Made by a program: the position numbers and the translations under genes
Shown here: in pieces, positions 50,638 through 60,280 of the stretch
How the letters are laid out: every line of letters starts with the position of its first letter
How positions within the stretch are numbered: position 1 is the stretch's first letter
Source of the DNA: Motacilla alba alba
Taxonomy: Eukaryota; Chordata; Aves; Passeriformes; Motacillidae
Assembly (NCBI RefSeq): GCF_015832195.1
Contig: NC_052017.1
Span: 48,313,652-48,377,651, forward strand
Direction: 5' to 3'
DNA length: 64,000 nt
Notes under the pieces: model-generated
Told to the model about the DNA's origin: nothing
The model's input: only the letters and a program-made list of their open reading frames with translations
Databases searched by the model: none

Positions 50638-53016
50638 GTGTGTCATTGTGATAATGTCAGTCTGCAAAGAAAGACAAATCAGTATGGGATGCAGCGGTGG
50701 CTCCTCCATGATCTAAGAGAAATAAACAAGGTAATTGAGGACATGGGGTCTCTACAACCAGGGATGCCCTCCCCAACCATGCTCCCCAAAGATTGTAAAT
50801 TGGCTGTCATAGACATTAAAGACTGTTTCTTCCATATTCCCCTACACCCGGAAGATGCACCACAGTTTGCCTTCTCGGTTCCTACCATCAATCGAGAAGC
50901 CCCAATGAAGCGCTATCACTGTAAAGTGTTGCCTCAGGGGATGAAATGCAGTCCATCCATCTGCCAGTGGTACGTGGCTTCATTGCTGTCCCCAGTGCGT
51001 GTCCAAAAAAGGAAGGCAATCATCCTACACTACATGGATGATGTGCTTGTGTGTGCCCCTGATGACATAATACTCCAAGACACACTTGACCTAGTGGTTA
51101 AAGTTTTAACCTCTGCTGGATTCCAATTGCAGGAAAGCAAAGTTCAGAGGATGCCACCTTGGAAGTACCTGGGCTTGGAAATCACTGCGCGGACCGTTGT
51201 TCCGCAGAAACTGGAAATCAAGAGTGATCCCAAAACCCTAGCAGATCTCTATTCTCTGTGTGGGTCTTTGAACTGGATCAGGCCTTGGCTAGGCCTCACC
51301 AACGAGGACCTAGCTCCCCTTCTCAACTTACTGAAAGGGGAGAGAGACCTAGCTTCTCCCAGGGAACTGACCCCAGAGGCAAAAACCGCTCTCCAAAAGG
51401 TGCACAAGGCTTTGGCTGAGAGGCAGGCTCATCGTTATCAGCCCAAGCTGCCTTTCAAATTCATTGTTCTAGGGAAGTTACCACACATACATGGATTAAT
51501 ATTCCAGTGGTCTGAGGGGCAGAGGAATCTGTTTCTAATCATAGAGTGGGTTTTCCTCTCCCATCAGCGATCCAAAACCATCACACAGCCACAGGAGCTG
51601 ATAGCTCAGCTGATCCGGAAGGCCAGGGTAAGATTGCGTGAGCTGGCTGGTGGTGACTTTCAGTGCATTCACCTTCCAGTCAAACTTTCTAAAAAGGGAA
51701 GGAACTCTCCTGAGAGGTTCACCAAGGAGATGCTCGAGAACCTGCTCCAGAGCAATGCCAGTCTCCAGCTATCCCTGGACAGCTACAACAGACAGGTATC
51801 TGTCCACGCCCCGTTACACAAGCTGTTCAATGAGGAATTCCACCTCATGGCTCCTGAGATAAGGAGTCGTAGGCCTCTCAAGGCGCTTACCGTGTTCACT
51901 GATGCGTCCGGAGCCTCCCACAAGTCGGTGATGACTTGGAGAAATCCCCAGACCCAGCATGGGGAAGCTGATGCTGAGTTTGTGGAAGGGTCGCCCCAGA
52001 TCGCTGAACTGGCCGCAGTTGTTAGAGCCTTTGAGAAGTTCTCGGAGCCAATTAATTTGGTTACCGACTCAGCATACGTGGCGGGAATAGTGTCCAGGGC
52101 TGAGCAGGCAGTTCTCAAAGACATCGAGAATGAACAACTCTTCAGATTGCTCTCAAAACTAATTCATTTGGTTTTGCAGTGGGAGCATCCATTCTTTGTG
52201 GTGCCCGTGAGGTCACACACCGATTTGCCAGGTGAGATTGAAAAAAGTAATAGCAAAGCAGATTCCCTTGCTGCTCCAGCAGGAATGGTACGCCTTCCGG
52301 ACATCTTTCAACAGGCAAAGCTAAGTCACCAGCAATATCATCAAAACATTCCAGGTCTAATCTGTCAGTTCCAATTAACATGGAGTCAGGCTAAGGCCAT
52401 TGTGGCCACCTGTCCCAATTGCCAGCTTCAGGCAGTCCCATCACTGGGTGTTGGGGTTAACCCCCGAGGCCTTGGGAGCTGTGAAGTGTGGCAGACTGAT
52501 ATCACACACATTTCCAGTTTTGGTTGCATGAAATATGTGCATGTCAGCATAGATACATACTCAGGCGCGGTTTATGCCTCTGCCCACATAGGGGAAAGGG
52601 CTGCGCATGCCAAACAACATTTGGTGCAAGCCTTTTCAGTATTGGGGATCCCTGGGGAGATTAGGACTGACAATGGCCCAGCGTATGCCTCCAAGGAATT
52701 CCTAGAATTTGTCCAGCAGTGGGGAGTGGAGCATAAGACAGGCATCCCCCACTTCCCCACAGGTCAAGCTGTGATCGAGCGTGCCCACCATACGCTCAAA
52801 CAAGTTCTGGCTAGGCAGGGCAGTTCTGCAGCGTGGATGACTCCACAACAAAAGCTCTGCAAAGCCCTTTTTACAATCAATTTCTTAAACTGTTCACTTG
52901 AAAACATGAATCCTCCAGTAGTATGTCATTTCAATAATAACAATTGGTTCAGGTTGTCACAGCGTCCACCAGTTCTCATTAAGGACCCAGAAACCTGGGA
53001 AGTCAAGGGTCCTTAG
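50638..53016 (+). CDS. pol: Retroviral pol fragment: RT, RNase H, integrase
   Basis: An open frame of 792 codons. The first Met is not a native start: pol is normally made by frameshift from gag-pro, and the N-terminal fingers of the reverse transcriptase are missing. Reverse transcriptase (residues about 15-250) has the catalytic Asp of motif A (D59, in AVIDIKD) and YMDD at 132-135 (51031-51042). RNase H (about 415-550) has D422, E457, D477 and D542. Integrase has the zinc-finger H564, H568, C592, C595 and the catalytic D621, D678, E714, giving D,D(35)E spacing. So all three active sites look intact. The frame ends at TAG 53014-53016, inside the C-terminal DNA-binding region. The style of the RT and integrase is betaretrovirus-like (ERV-K). 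Without gag and protease it cannot be processed or packaged on its own. Confidence 0.95.
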   Translation: MCHCDNVSLQRKTNQYGMQRWLLHDLREINKVIEDMGSLQPGMPSPTMLPKDCKLAVIDIKDCFFHIPLHPEDAPQFAFSVPTINREAPMKRYHCKVLPQGMKCSPSICQWYVASLLSPVRVQKRKAIILHYMDDVLVCAPDDIILQDTLDLVVKVLTSAGFQLQESKVQRMPPWKYLGLEITARTVVPQKLEIKSDPKTLADLYSLCGSLNWIRPWLGLTNEDLAPLLNLLKGERDLASPRELTPEAKTALQKVHKALAERQAHRYQPKLPFKFIVLGKLPHIHGLIFQWSEGQRNLFLIIEWVFLSHQRSKTITQPQELIAQLIRKARVRLRELAGGDFQCIHLPVKLSKKGRNSPERFTKEMLENLLQSNASLQLSLDSYNRQVSVHAPLHKLFNEEFHLMAPEIRSRRPLKALTVFTDASGASHKSVMTWRNPQTQHGEADAEFVEGSPQIAELAAVVRAFEKFSEPINLVTDSAYVAGIVSRAEQAVLKDIENEQLFRLLSKLIHLVLQWEHPFFVVPVRSHTDLPGEIEKSNSKADSLAAPAGMVRLPDIFQQAKLSHQQYHQNIPGLICQFQLTWSQAKAIVATCPNCQLQAVPSLGVGVNPRGLGSCEVWQTDITHISSFGCMKYVHVSIDTYSGAVYASAHIGERAAHAKQHLVQAFSVLGIPGEIRTDNGPAYASKEFLEFVQQWGVEHKTGIPHFPTGQAVIERAHHTLKQVLARQGSSAAWMTPQQKLCKALFTINFLNCSLENMNPPVVCHFNNNNWFRLSQRPPVLIKDPETWEVKGP

Positions 53017-53199
53017 GAGCTCATCACCTGGGGGCGTGGTTACACATGTGTGTCCACCCCCTCAGGCCCCCGATGGATACCTCAAAAGTGGGTAAAACCT
53101 TTCGTCCCCAAAAATCCAGCAGATGAGAAACAAGCAGCTGTCGCCTCAAAGAGAAGACGCCGCCAGAAAGAGAAGAAAGAACCTTCCCAAAAGAACTAG
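53017..53199 (+). pseudogene. pol: Detached integrase C-terminal tail
   Basis: Directly after the TAG that ends the long pol frame, the same frame stays open for 60 codons to a second TAG (53197-53199). It contains the ITWGRGY-type segment that is a hallmark of the integrase C-terminal domain in beta-like retroviruses, and a Lys/Arg-rich tail (RRRRQKEKK). The first stop is therefore best read as a nonsense mutation in an originally longer integrase, and the second as the native end. It lies 30 bases before the open env frame. Confidence 0.85.
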
Positions 53200-53229
53200 C
53201 TGCATTCCAGTAGACCCATAAACTCGAGT

Positions 53230-54627
53230 ATGCTTTTAAAAAATAAGTGTTTCTTTTCCTTTGTGGAGAAGAAATTCTACCTCCCACCTAACCTCATGAT
53301 GGGCCCTGTCCAAGTTGTCATCCTGTTTGCGCTGAGCAGTCTAACAGCTGTGTGGATCGTCCCTCAGCCACAGCAAAACATCTGGGTGACCCTGGCACAG
53401 ACGCTTCAACAGGAAAATTTATGCCTGTCCACAGCAGCAGCAAAGGACCCTATGTCTACCTGCCTGGTAGGGATTCCATTGCAAGCTGGAGAGTTTACAG
53501 ACAAGTTAGATACACCTATGCCTAACCCAAGTTCCAACCACAAAACCACATGACATCACACGCAATCACACCATACCCGTCAGCGGCGGGCCGTAATAGT
53601 TGGGAATCCCATAGAAGAGTGGTTGCCAAAGCTACCCAGAGCTGCTCAGGAGCCCCAAGAGTTAGAGCTGTTGGGCTCCTCCCCTGCTCCATACTGCAAA
53701 CACTTCTTCACTATCCCACCTTCCAACACCAAACCTTTTCACAATATCCGACAATATCAAGGGCAATTCACTGCCAAAATGTGGTGCAAGGTTTTAAGCC
53801 ATATCGCAGCAGATGATCCACACCATTCACATCCCAAAAGCTTCCCTAAAGGTTTGTTTTTAATTTGTGGGGATCAGGCAGGGGCAGGAATCCCTTCTCG
53901 ACTTTCAGGAGGGCCATGTATCATTGGGCGGTTGTCCCTGTTGGCACCCAACCAAACCATGATTGGCGAATGGACTCAAAAGAACAATTCAGTCAGCAAA
54001 ATTCATAAGAGAAGCGTTGACAATTTGGACCCAAATTGTGATGCAGAAATTTTCCATTGGGCCAAGTCCAAAAGAGTTGCTGTATCCCTCTTCCTTCCAT
54101 GGGTTGCTGCAGCCAAAGCTCTAGATGAATTGGGCCACCTAGAGTGCTGGGTAATCAAACAGGCAGACTTGACATCCGCGGCCATCAGCTCCCTCCTAGA
54201 GGACAGGGAGATTACCAGGCAGGCCACACTCCAAAATCGTGCAGCCATAGATTTCCTCCTGCTTCTGCACAGACACGAGTGCCAGGAATTTGAAGGACTT
54301 TGCTGCATGAACCTAGCATTGAAAGCACCCAGTATCCACGCGGCTCTCTGAGAAGTGAAAAGCCTGACCGGACAAGTCAAACAGGAATCCGAGGACTGGT
54401 TCAGTGGACTGTTCAAAGACTGGGGACTCTCGGGGTGGTGGACTTCTATAATTAGATCAATTATGTTGTTTTTTGTTGTTCTTTTTCTGGTCGCGTTAGC
54501 ATTTGGAATTCTACGTCACATACTTTTAAAGGCCATTAATAGTTTAGTCTCCACTACCTCAGAAGTCAACCGCACAGAATTTGTGGAACTAAAGCAAATT
54601 GACAGGCCCGCAAATCATGAGTGGTAG
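53230..54627 (+). pseudogene. env: Retroviral env, two internal stops
   Basis: One reading frame runs from 53230 to TAG 54625-54627 with only two breaks, TGA at 53551-53553 and TGA at 54349-54351, and no frameshift. Start candidates are Met at 53230 or the Met pair at 53296-53301, just before a hydrophobic signal-peptide-like segment (VVILFALSSLTAVWIV). A Lys-Arg pair at 54007-54012 marks the likely surface/transmembrane cleavage. The surface part is only about 240 codons, short for the group. The transmembrane part has cysteines at 54037 and 54145 enclosing an internal hydrophobic fusion loop, an LQNRAAIDFLLLL immunosuppressive-type segment, a CX6CC motif (54280-54306), and a hydrophobic anchor at about 54448-54516. 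NQT and NNS glycosylation sites are visible. The second stop separates the anchor from the ectodomain, so no complete Env is made. Confidence 0.93.
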
Positions 54628-54690
54628 GCAAATTCATAATCTGTAGTGGGAACAGTCCAATGCACTTTCCTTTATTATTTTTTTTTAACA

Positions 54691-54703
54691 GAAAAGGGTG
54701 AGG
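54691..54703 (+). other. Polypurine tract
   Basis: GAAAAGGGTGAGG lies directly before the TG that begins the LTR, preceded by a T-rich stretch. This is the expected primer site for plus-strand DNA synthesis in a retrovirus, and its position fixes the left end of the LTR. Confidence 0.85.
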
Positions 54704-54920
54704 TGTTGTAGTGCACTAAATAGTTAGTTGTTGTATTGCACTGGGTGATTTGAAATGTTATGTCACATGGATTGTACCCTTTTTCCCTCATATGGTATGT
54801 TCCATTCACTCCCCTGCCCTACACCCCTGGTGGTCCATGCCCTTGTAACCCCTTCCCTTGCCCCTCTTCAGTGGTCTCCCAGTGGCTGTGGCCCTCCGTC
54901 CCTGCCCCCTTTCCCTCAGG

Positions 54921-54927
54921 TATAAAT
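54921..54927 (+). promoter_or_regulatory. LTR TATA box
   Basis: TATAAAT lies in the 3' LTR about 60 bases before the AATAAA signal, in the position expected for the U3 promoter. Transcription would start near 54950 and run out into the DNA to the right of the element. Confidence 0.8.
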
Positions 54928-54981
54928 GTTCTCTGGGATTGGACCACTTCCTCTTTTTCCACCTGCGTGGTCTTCCACGCC

Positions 54982-54987
54982 AATAAA
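54982..54987 (+). terminator. LTR poly(A) signal
   Basis: AATAAA, about 60 bases after the LTR TATA box. It would give a very short R region, with cleavage around 54995-55010, followed by a T-rich and GT-containing stretch as usual for cleavage sites. Confidence 0.8.
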
Positions 54988-55116
54988 ACAGGACATTAGA
55001 GCCACGTGGAGAAAGAGCGCTTCTCGTCTTTTGCTTTGTCTATGTAAAATCCGTGCGGGCAGAGTCCTAAACTAGCCGGAATTGGACTTTACAGCCCGAA
55101 ACCCATGGTTATTACA

Positions 55117-55973
55117 GGATGCTGCAAATGAGAAAGTTTTTCTTGAAAATACTGAATCAACAGGGATAAAAATCACAACCAGAATACTCAGCACACTAAG
55201 TTTCTTACTGAAAAACTAAAAAAGTACATAGTGGTGCAAATACTGGGCAGTGCCAAAACAGGCAGAAAAAAAATCAAAGGAAAAATACACTGTCCAAATC
55301 CTTAAAATATGTTCAGAGGAAAAGAGAAGACATAAGGAAGAAAATTTTGGATGGAAATAAGAAGAGAAGGAAACTTCTCACCCAAAAGAACCCAGGAAGA
55401 AAGAAGAATACATTTTTTAAAAATCCCTGTGTCTCATCTCTCAAAAGTAAAGAAGTCATTTCTATCCACTTTTCTTCTCAGAAGTGGCTGATTATTCAGG
55501 CTACATTCAAGACATACATAAATGCTGCTGCTGTGTCCAATAGGATAGTGCAATTCTTCCAAGGAAAAACGCTCTCTCTCTAAACTAAGACTGATGAGAC
55601 AGCAGACTTTCTCAAACAATAAATAGAAAAAAAAAAGGGATCTGGTGTGTGAAGCTGTATTGTGGGAAAGCAGATGAAGTTTCTACTACAAGTCCTTCTG
55701 AGTTAATTCAATTTGTTGTCATCTAAAAATAGTGAAATTGAATCAGAAAGGAGCCTAAATTCAGGCATTAGTTGGCCTGTCACACACTTCATCACCTGTG
55801 AAATGGGGATCATTTTCCTTTACTTCCTTCAGACTAAATCATATGTATGAAATATATGTGTTCTCTCAAGCAACATAGTACAGGAGACAACATTGCATTT
55901 AAAGTAAGAGAAATAATACAACAAGTCAATCAGATTTCCTTAGGATTCATTTCCTTTTAGATATTAAGTCAGG

Positions 55974-56012
<39 letters not shown>

Positions 56013-58263
56013 CAGACTATTAGATATGTTATTTATATGTTTCTCTTTACGTGCCAGAGCCCGTACAATCTGTGTGTTTTGGCTCACCATTTTTTTAAGC
56101 GCATGATTTAATTTTGAGCTTTTTTGTTCTGATTTTACTATTCATTACACCTTGCATGTTGCCCAGGCCTGTGTACTATCTCAGAAGACAGTGTTGAATA
56201 GGATGAGCTTAATCTTTCTTTAGTTTAAAAAGTAAGCCCCTACACACAGCTAGCTGACCAGACTGCTTATGTTGGCAGTGGGAAGTGATGTTCAAGAGGA
56301 CAATTTATCTTCTGTATCTCAGATAAACATCTACAAATGCCCATTAAGAGGTCTCCTCCATGGATTAGAGTAGGCCCAGATTTTTTAACTAAACACTTAA
56401 GATTTCAATGCTAAAGTTAGGCAAAATTAATCCCATGTTCCTGGGAAAAGAAAATGACCAGGTTATCCAGAGTGCAACCTTGAGGAGACAAGAGAAGAAT
56501 ACTTCATGGATGAGACAACATCCAAGCAGAATACAAAGAGATCTTAAGGTGCTGATGACTGAGCATTTCCATTGACTGAAATCAGTGACAATGCCCATGG
56601 CTATTTTTTTTTTTAATCTGAAAAATAAAATTCTTCCCAATGAACTGAAAAAGACCCTTAAAAATGGTCCATCATAATTTATAGCAGGAGACAGCAAACC
56701 GTTCGGGCAAGGCACAAGCTGGCTTCTGCTGTTTATATTTCTGTTTCATGCATAGAATCAATATTAGAGCTGGGAGCATCATAGCTGATCCTGTGATCAT
56801 ATCCCATATGCAAGGGAGGCTCACAGCAAAAAAAGGACTGCTAATAACCAATATTGATTCACCTTTCCCTAATGTATGGACAAAAATGTCATCAACAAGC
56901 TGGTCAACAGCCTGAGGCAATGAGCCCTATATTAGCCTACTAAGCAAAGAATAACACAGAATTAATTTTTTTTTCTCAACATCACATCAATTGCATTCAA
57001 TCTCCTGAGAGACGAATGCATTGAGAGCAACAGATTACAGGACAGCTTCTTTTGTGGGTGTAACATGTGTGTTGTGCCCCAACATTGCGCTGGCTTTAGA
57101 AGTCATTGAGCTGGCTTAACCTGATTCTCCACCTTCACCCATCTTTGTTGTTCTGTTCTCTGTTCAGTCACAAGAGCTGGCATTTCAGTTTTATTCTTTC
57201 TCTTTTACCAGGCTATTAAAAGTAGTAAATCACAGCAATTATGAAAGGTTTTTTGGTTTTGCTGCATCGAGGATGATACAAATGTAGAAAAGTATTTTGA
57301 GGTAGAAACAATTCACCTAAGAGCCTTTCTCACCATGTTTATTTCTCTCATTAAAATAAGTGATCATCCAGGGAGTCAACAAGAGCTACCCACAAAAGCC
57401 TATAGATCTCTCCTAGGTGAAAACTTTACTAACAGCGGCTAGATAACACTTGTAAATTAAATGGTGCATAAAGGCAAAGCAAGCGGAAAATATGAAAATA
57501 CTGTTATAACTCATATCTAAAACTACATTCAACTGAATAATATGGCATAAGTCTAGTCCTATGAACCTTGCAATGTAATTGCTATTTGTTTAATCTACTA
57601 AAGATTCCAAATATATTGCACTGGGATGTTGAAGATCTTTGGAGAAGAGGTGAAATACTTTTTTCTTTTCTTCTTACTTTTAATCCCATTATAGGTTTTC
57701 CCTTCTATACAATATTAATTACCATGACTTCCAAGCTTGTGAGCATCACAATAATGTTTTTGTGATTAAATGTTTTTTGATTTTTTCCTAGTGAGGAACT
57801 TATGTTCTGATGAAACTGGGAAATTTGAATACAGAGCAAGCATCCAAATATCAATCCATGGTAAATTACAGAACTTTAGTTAATCCCCATGAGAAAACCT
57901 GAGGGCTTTGATGTAACTTTGATCTAAAGGGAAATAAAGCTTGTGTTTTGAACCCTTCCTATCCATCTTAAATAAAAAGCTGTTTTTTAGAGCTGTTTTT
58001 TTCTCCATAAAACTTCAGACATCAATGAAGGTGACAGAGACATGTCCATTTCATGGAATATGCATGGCTGTATAAATAATAAATATAAACACAGCAACAT
58101 GGCATACATGAGTTGTACACACAAAGAAGTCTCACTAGCAAGCTAAAAATAACATTCTGCAACATTTCTGAACAGAAATTGATGAAAGGATCATTTCGTT
58201 CAAATTTCTCAGGTACACAAGGCCAAAAAACCACAAATCAAGAAACTTTTAAATGATTTCACT
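55117..58263. other. Single-copy non-coding DNA, 55.1-58.3 kb
   Basis: Host DNA right of the LTR. No exon, RNA gene or interspersed repeat is recognised. A GATA tetranucleotide repeat lies near 56.0 kb. Open frames reach 108 codons without known domains. Confidence 0.55.
55975..56015. repeat. GATA tetranucleotide microsatellite
   Basis: About nine to ten GATA/TAGA units in an uninterrupted run, ending in a GACA variant. It is probably length-variable. Confidence 0.95.
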
Positions 58264-58730
58264 GTCATAGAATCCTAGAATCATTTCGGTTGGAAAAGAA
58301 CTTCAAGGTCATTTAGTCCAGTCATTAACCCAGTGCTGCCAGCCCTAAACCACGTCCCCAGGTGCCAAACGTACATATTTTTTAAATACCTCCAGGGATT
58401 GTGACTCCATCACTTCCTGAGCAGCCTGTTCCGATGTTTGACAACCCTTTACATAAAAAAATTTTTCCTAACATCCAATCTAAACCTCCCCTGGTGCAAC
58501 TTTCCACTGGCCAAGAGGCTGTTTCCTCTTGTCCTGTCACTTTTTACTAGGGAGGAGAGGCCAACTCATGCCTGGCTACAGCCTCCTTCCAGGAAATTGC
58601 AGGGATCTGGGCCTCCTTTTCTCTAGAGTGCACAATGCCACCTCCTGCAGCCACTCCTCAGCAGACTTGTGCTCTGGACCCTCCACCCTCTCTGTTGTCC
58701 TTCTCTGGACACACTGCACTGCTTGGGAAT
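58264..58730 (-). mobile_element. CR1 LINE, 5'-truncated, minus strand
   Basis: Left edge is the CR1 tail (tcatagaatcctagaatcat), then 'ttcggttggaaaagaacttc', 'acgtccccaggtgcc' and 'cttctctggacacactgc', all in the antisense order of a CR1 3' end. The copy has indels, and the short plus-strand frames over it are antisense artefacts. The same general subfamily type as the copy at 12.7 kb. Confidence 0.93.
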
Positions 58731-60246
58731 TCAAATAATTATTCTAAGAAAAGCAGTCCTGTAAAAATGGCAGGATGGAGTTCAGAAGTTAACATCTCTG
58801 AAATTTCTGATCAAATCTGATTTAGAGATGGGCAATTTTCTTCCCAGTTCCTCTCCCAGTTGCATTTCTAAAAAATTACTGTGCATTTGAAGTCAGCCTG
58901 GATCTTCCCTCTCTGCTACATGACCACCAGTAAATAATGTATGTGCAGAATTAATTAGATCTGCAATCACATCTCAGTAATTCCACTTCCATCTAAGTAT
59001 ATATTGAACTAGCACAACATCGCTGGGTCGGATACAGTCTCTTGAGGTTATCTGATGTATCCTTTAATTAAAACTCAGAAAGCACTTCTAATGATAAATA
59101 TACTCAGAAAGGAGCAGAATCAACATCTCTTCATGGAGCTGTGCCACTTCTGGAGGATGAGTGAAACAAGCACTAGAGACATATATTTGCCACAGAAGTC
59201 AGCAGATAAAACTCTGAACCCATATGGAACAGACGTGATAAGGTAAAAGGTGACACTTTAGTATTGTCACTTTTCAGAATGGAATCGAACTTTCAGAGCA
59301 TATCCCCCAAGCTGTTTTCAAGAAATATTCTGGAGTGGCTAACAAATTAATTTTGTATTAGAAATGTCCAGCAAGTGCTGTAGGATAGTCAGGATTACTT
59401 ATGTGGTTTTGAAAGCATTATTTTTGTATTGTTTACCACTTAAATAAGAAAGAGAGAAAAGGAAATCATTAGATTTTATGCTATGGTAAATGTATGGAGT
59501 CAGTCTCTTCTTTTCCAGTCTTGTTAAATTTTTATAACAACTACCAAAAATGGCATCTACAAAGCTATTTGCTGTAGTAGAAACCCCCAGAAATGCCAAT
59601 TAAGTGTAAAAGATCCTCAGAACCACCTGAAAATTGGAGGATCTAAGGACATATAGTTACCTATTTCTTTTTTCTATTCTTACACTTTCTATCAGTGGGA
59701 CATTAAAAAACATCTTCTTTTGTTCCTTTCTGTTATGATAGAGATATCTGTGTTAACATAAAAATAAAAATTCAGAAGCATGTTTTGATTTCAACCAAAA
59801 CTATGACATGAGACTAGCCATACTCAGATGAAAGTTCTGTCTTAATAATTTTCTGACATTGGACAGTAGCTCATGAGCAGGTGAAAATATAGAAAGTAAT
59901 ACAATTATGGAGTGTTATTTTCCTAGCATAATCAGAAAACAATAATTGTCCTTAGCATCTTAACCTCTGGGGATGGGATCTGAAAGCAACATACCCTAAC
60001 ACAGCAATATTAGTAGAAAATTGAATAAGTCAGTTGACTTTGTGGTTTTTTTTAATCTGGAAAATTCAGAGACTGCAAAGATCTGAGGCACATTCTAAAA
60101 TATGCCAAAAGCTCCCTTCCCTTGACAAGAAAAAAAGATCTTTCATTTGCCACCCTGTTTTCCCTCCAGACATGCAGAGATTTTTTTGTTAGTAGCTACC
60201 AGTAAGACTACTTACTTAGAAGCAAGGTTTAGCTCTCTCTCCCGCT

Positions 60247-60247
<1 letters not shown>

Positions 60248-60278
<31 letters not shown>
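60248..60278. repeat. 31-base A homopolymer
   Basis: Thirty-one As preceded by a CT-rich stretch and followed by GG and seven As. It may be simple sequence, or a retroposon tail (see findings): an 11-base direct repeat GAAAAAAAGAT lies at 60129-60139 and at 60280-60290. Confidence 0.9.

Positions 60279-60280
<2 letters not shown>

Larger units (their letters stand above)
50638..55116 (+). mobile_element. 5'-truncated endogenous retrovirus (pol-env-3' LTR)
   Basis: A class II (alpha/beta-type, ERV-K-like) avian endogenous retrovirus. Present in order are a pol fragment starting inside reverse transcriptase, RNase H, integrase, env, a polypurine tract and a complete 3' LTR. Missing are the 5' LTR, leader, gag, protease and the N-terminal part of reverse transcriptase. 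Because the right end goes past the poly(A) signal to a TG...CA LTR end, this is not a LINE-mobilised mRNA copy, which would stop at poly(A); it is a real provirus that lost its left side later, or inserted after internal recombination. The left boundary is approximate. Confidence 0.93.
54704..55116 (+). repeat. 3' LTR, 413 bp
   Basis: Begins TGTTGTAG after the polypurine tract and ends ATTACA, giving the standard TG...CA termini with a short imperfect inverted repeat (TGT...ACA). A TATA box and poly(A) signal in the expected order divide it into U3 (about 54704-54950), a short R, and U5 of about 110 bases. No second copy is seen anywhere in the window. The bases after it (GGATGC) would be the right-hand target-site copy, but no partner can be found because the left end of the provirus is gone. 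Confidence 0.88.

Noticed and set aside
50679..52760. Minus-strand and alternate-frame open frames inside pol
   Set aside because: They are shadows of the long pol frame and match nothing.
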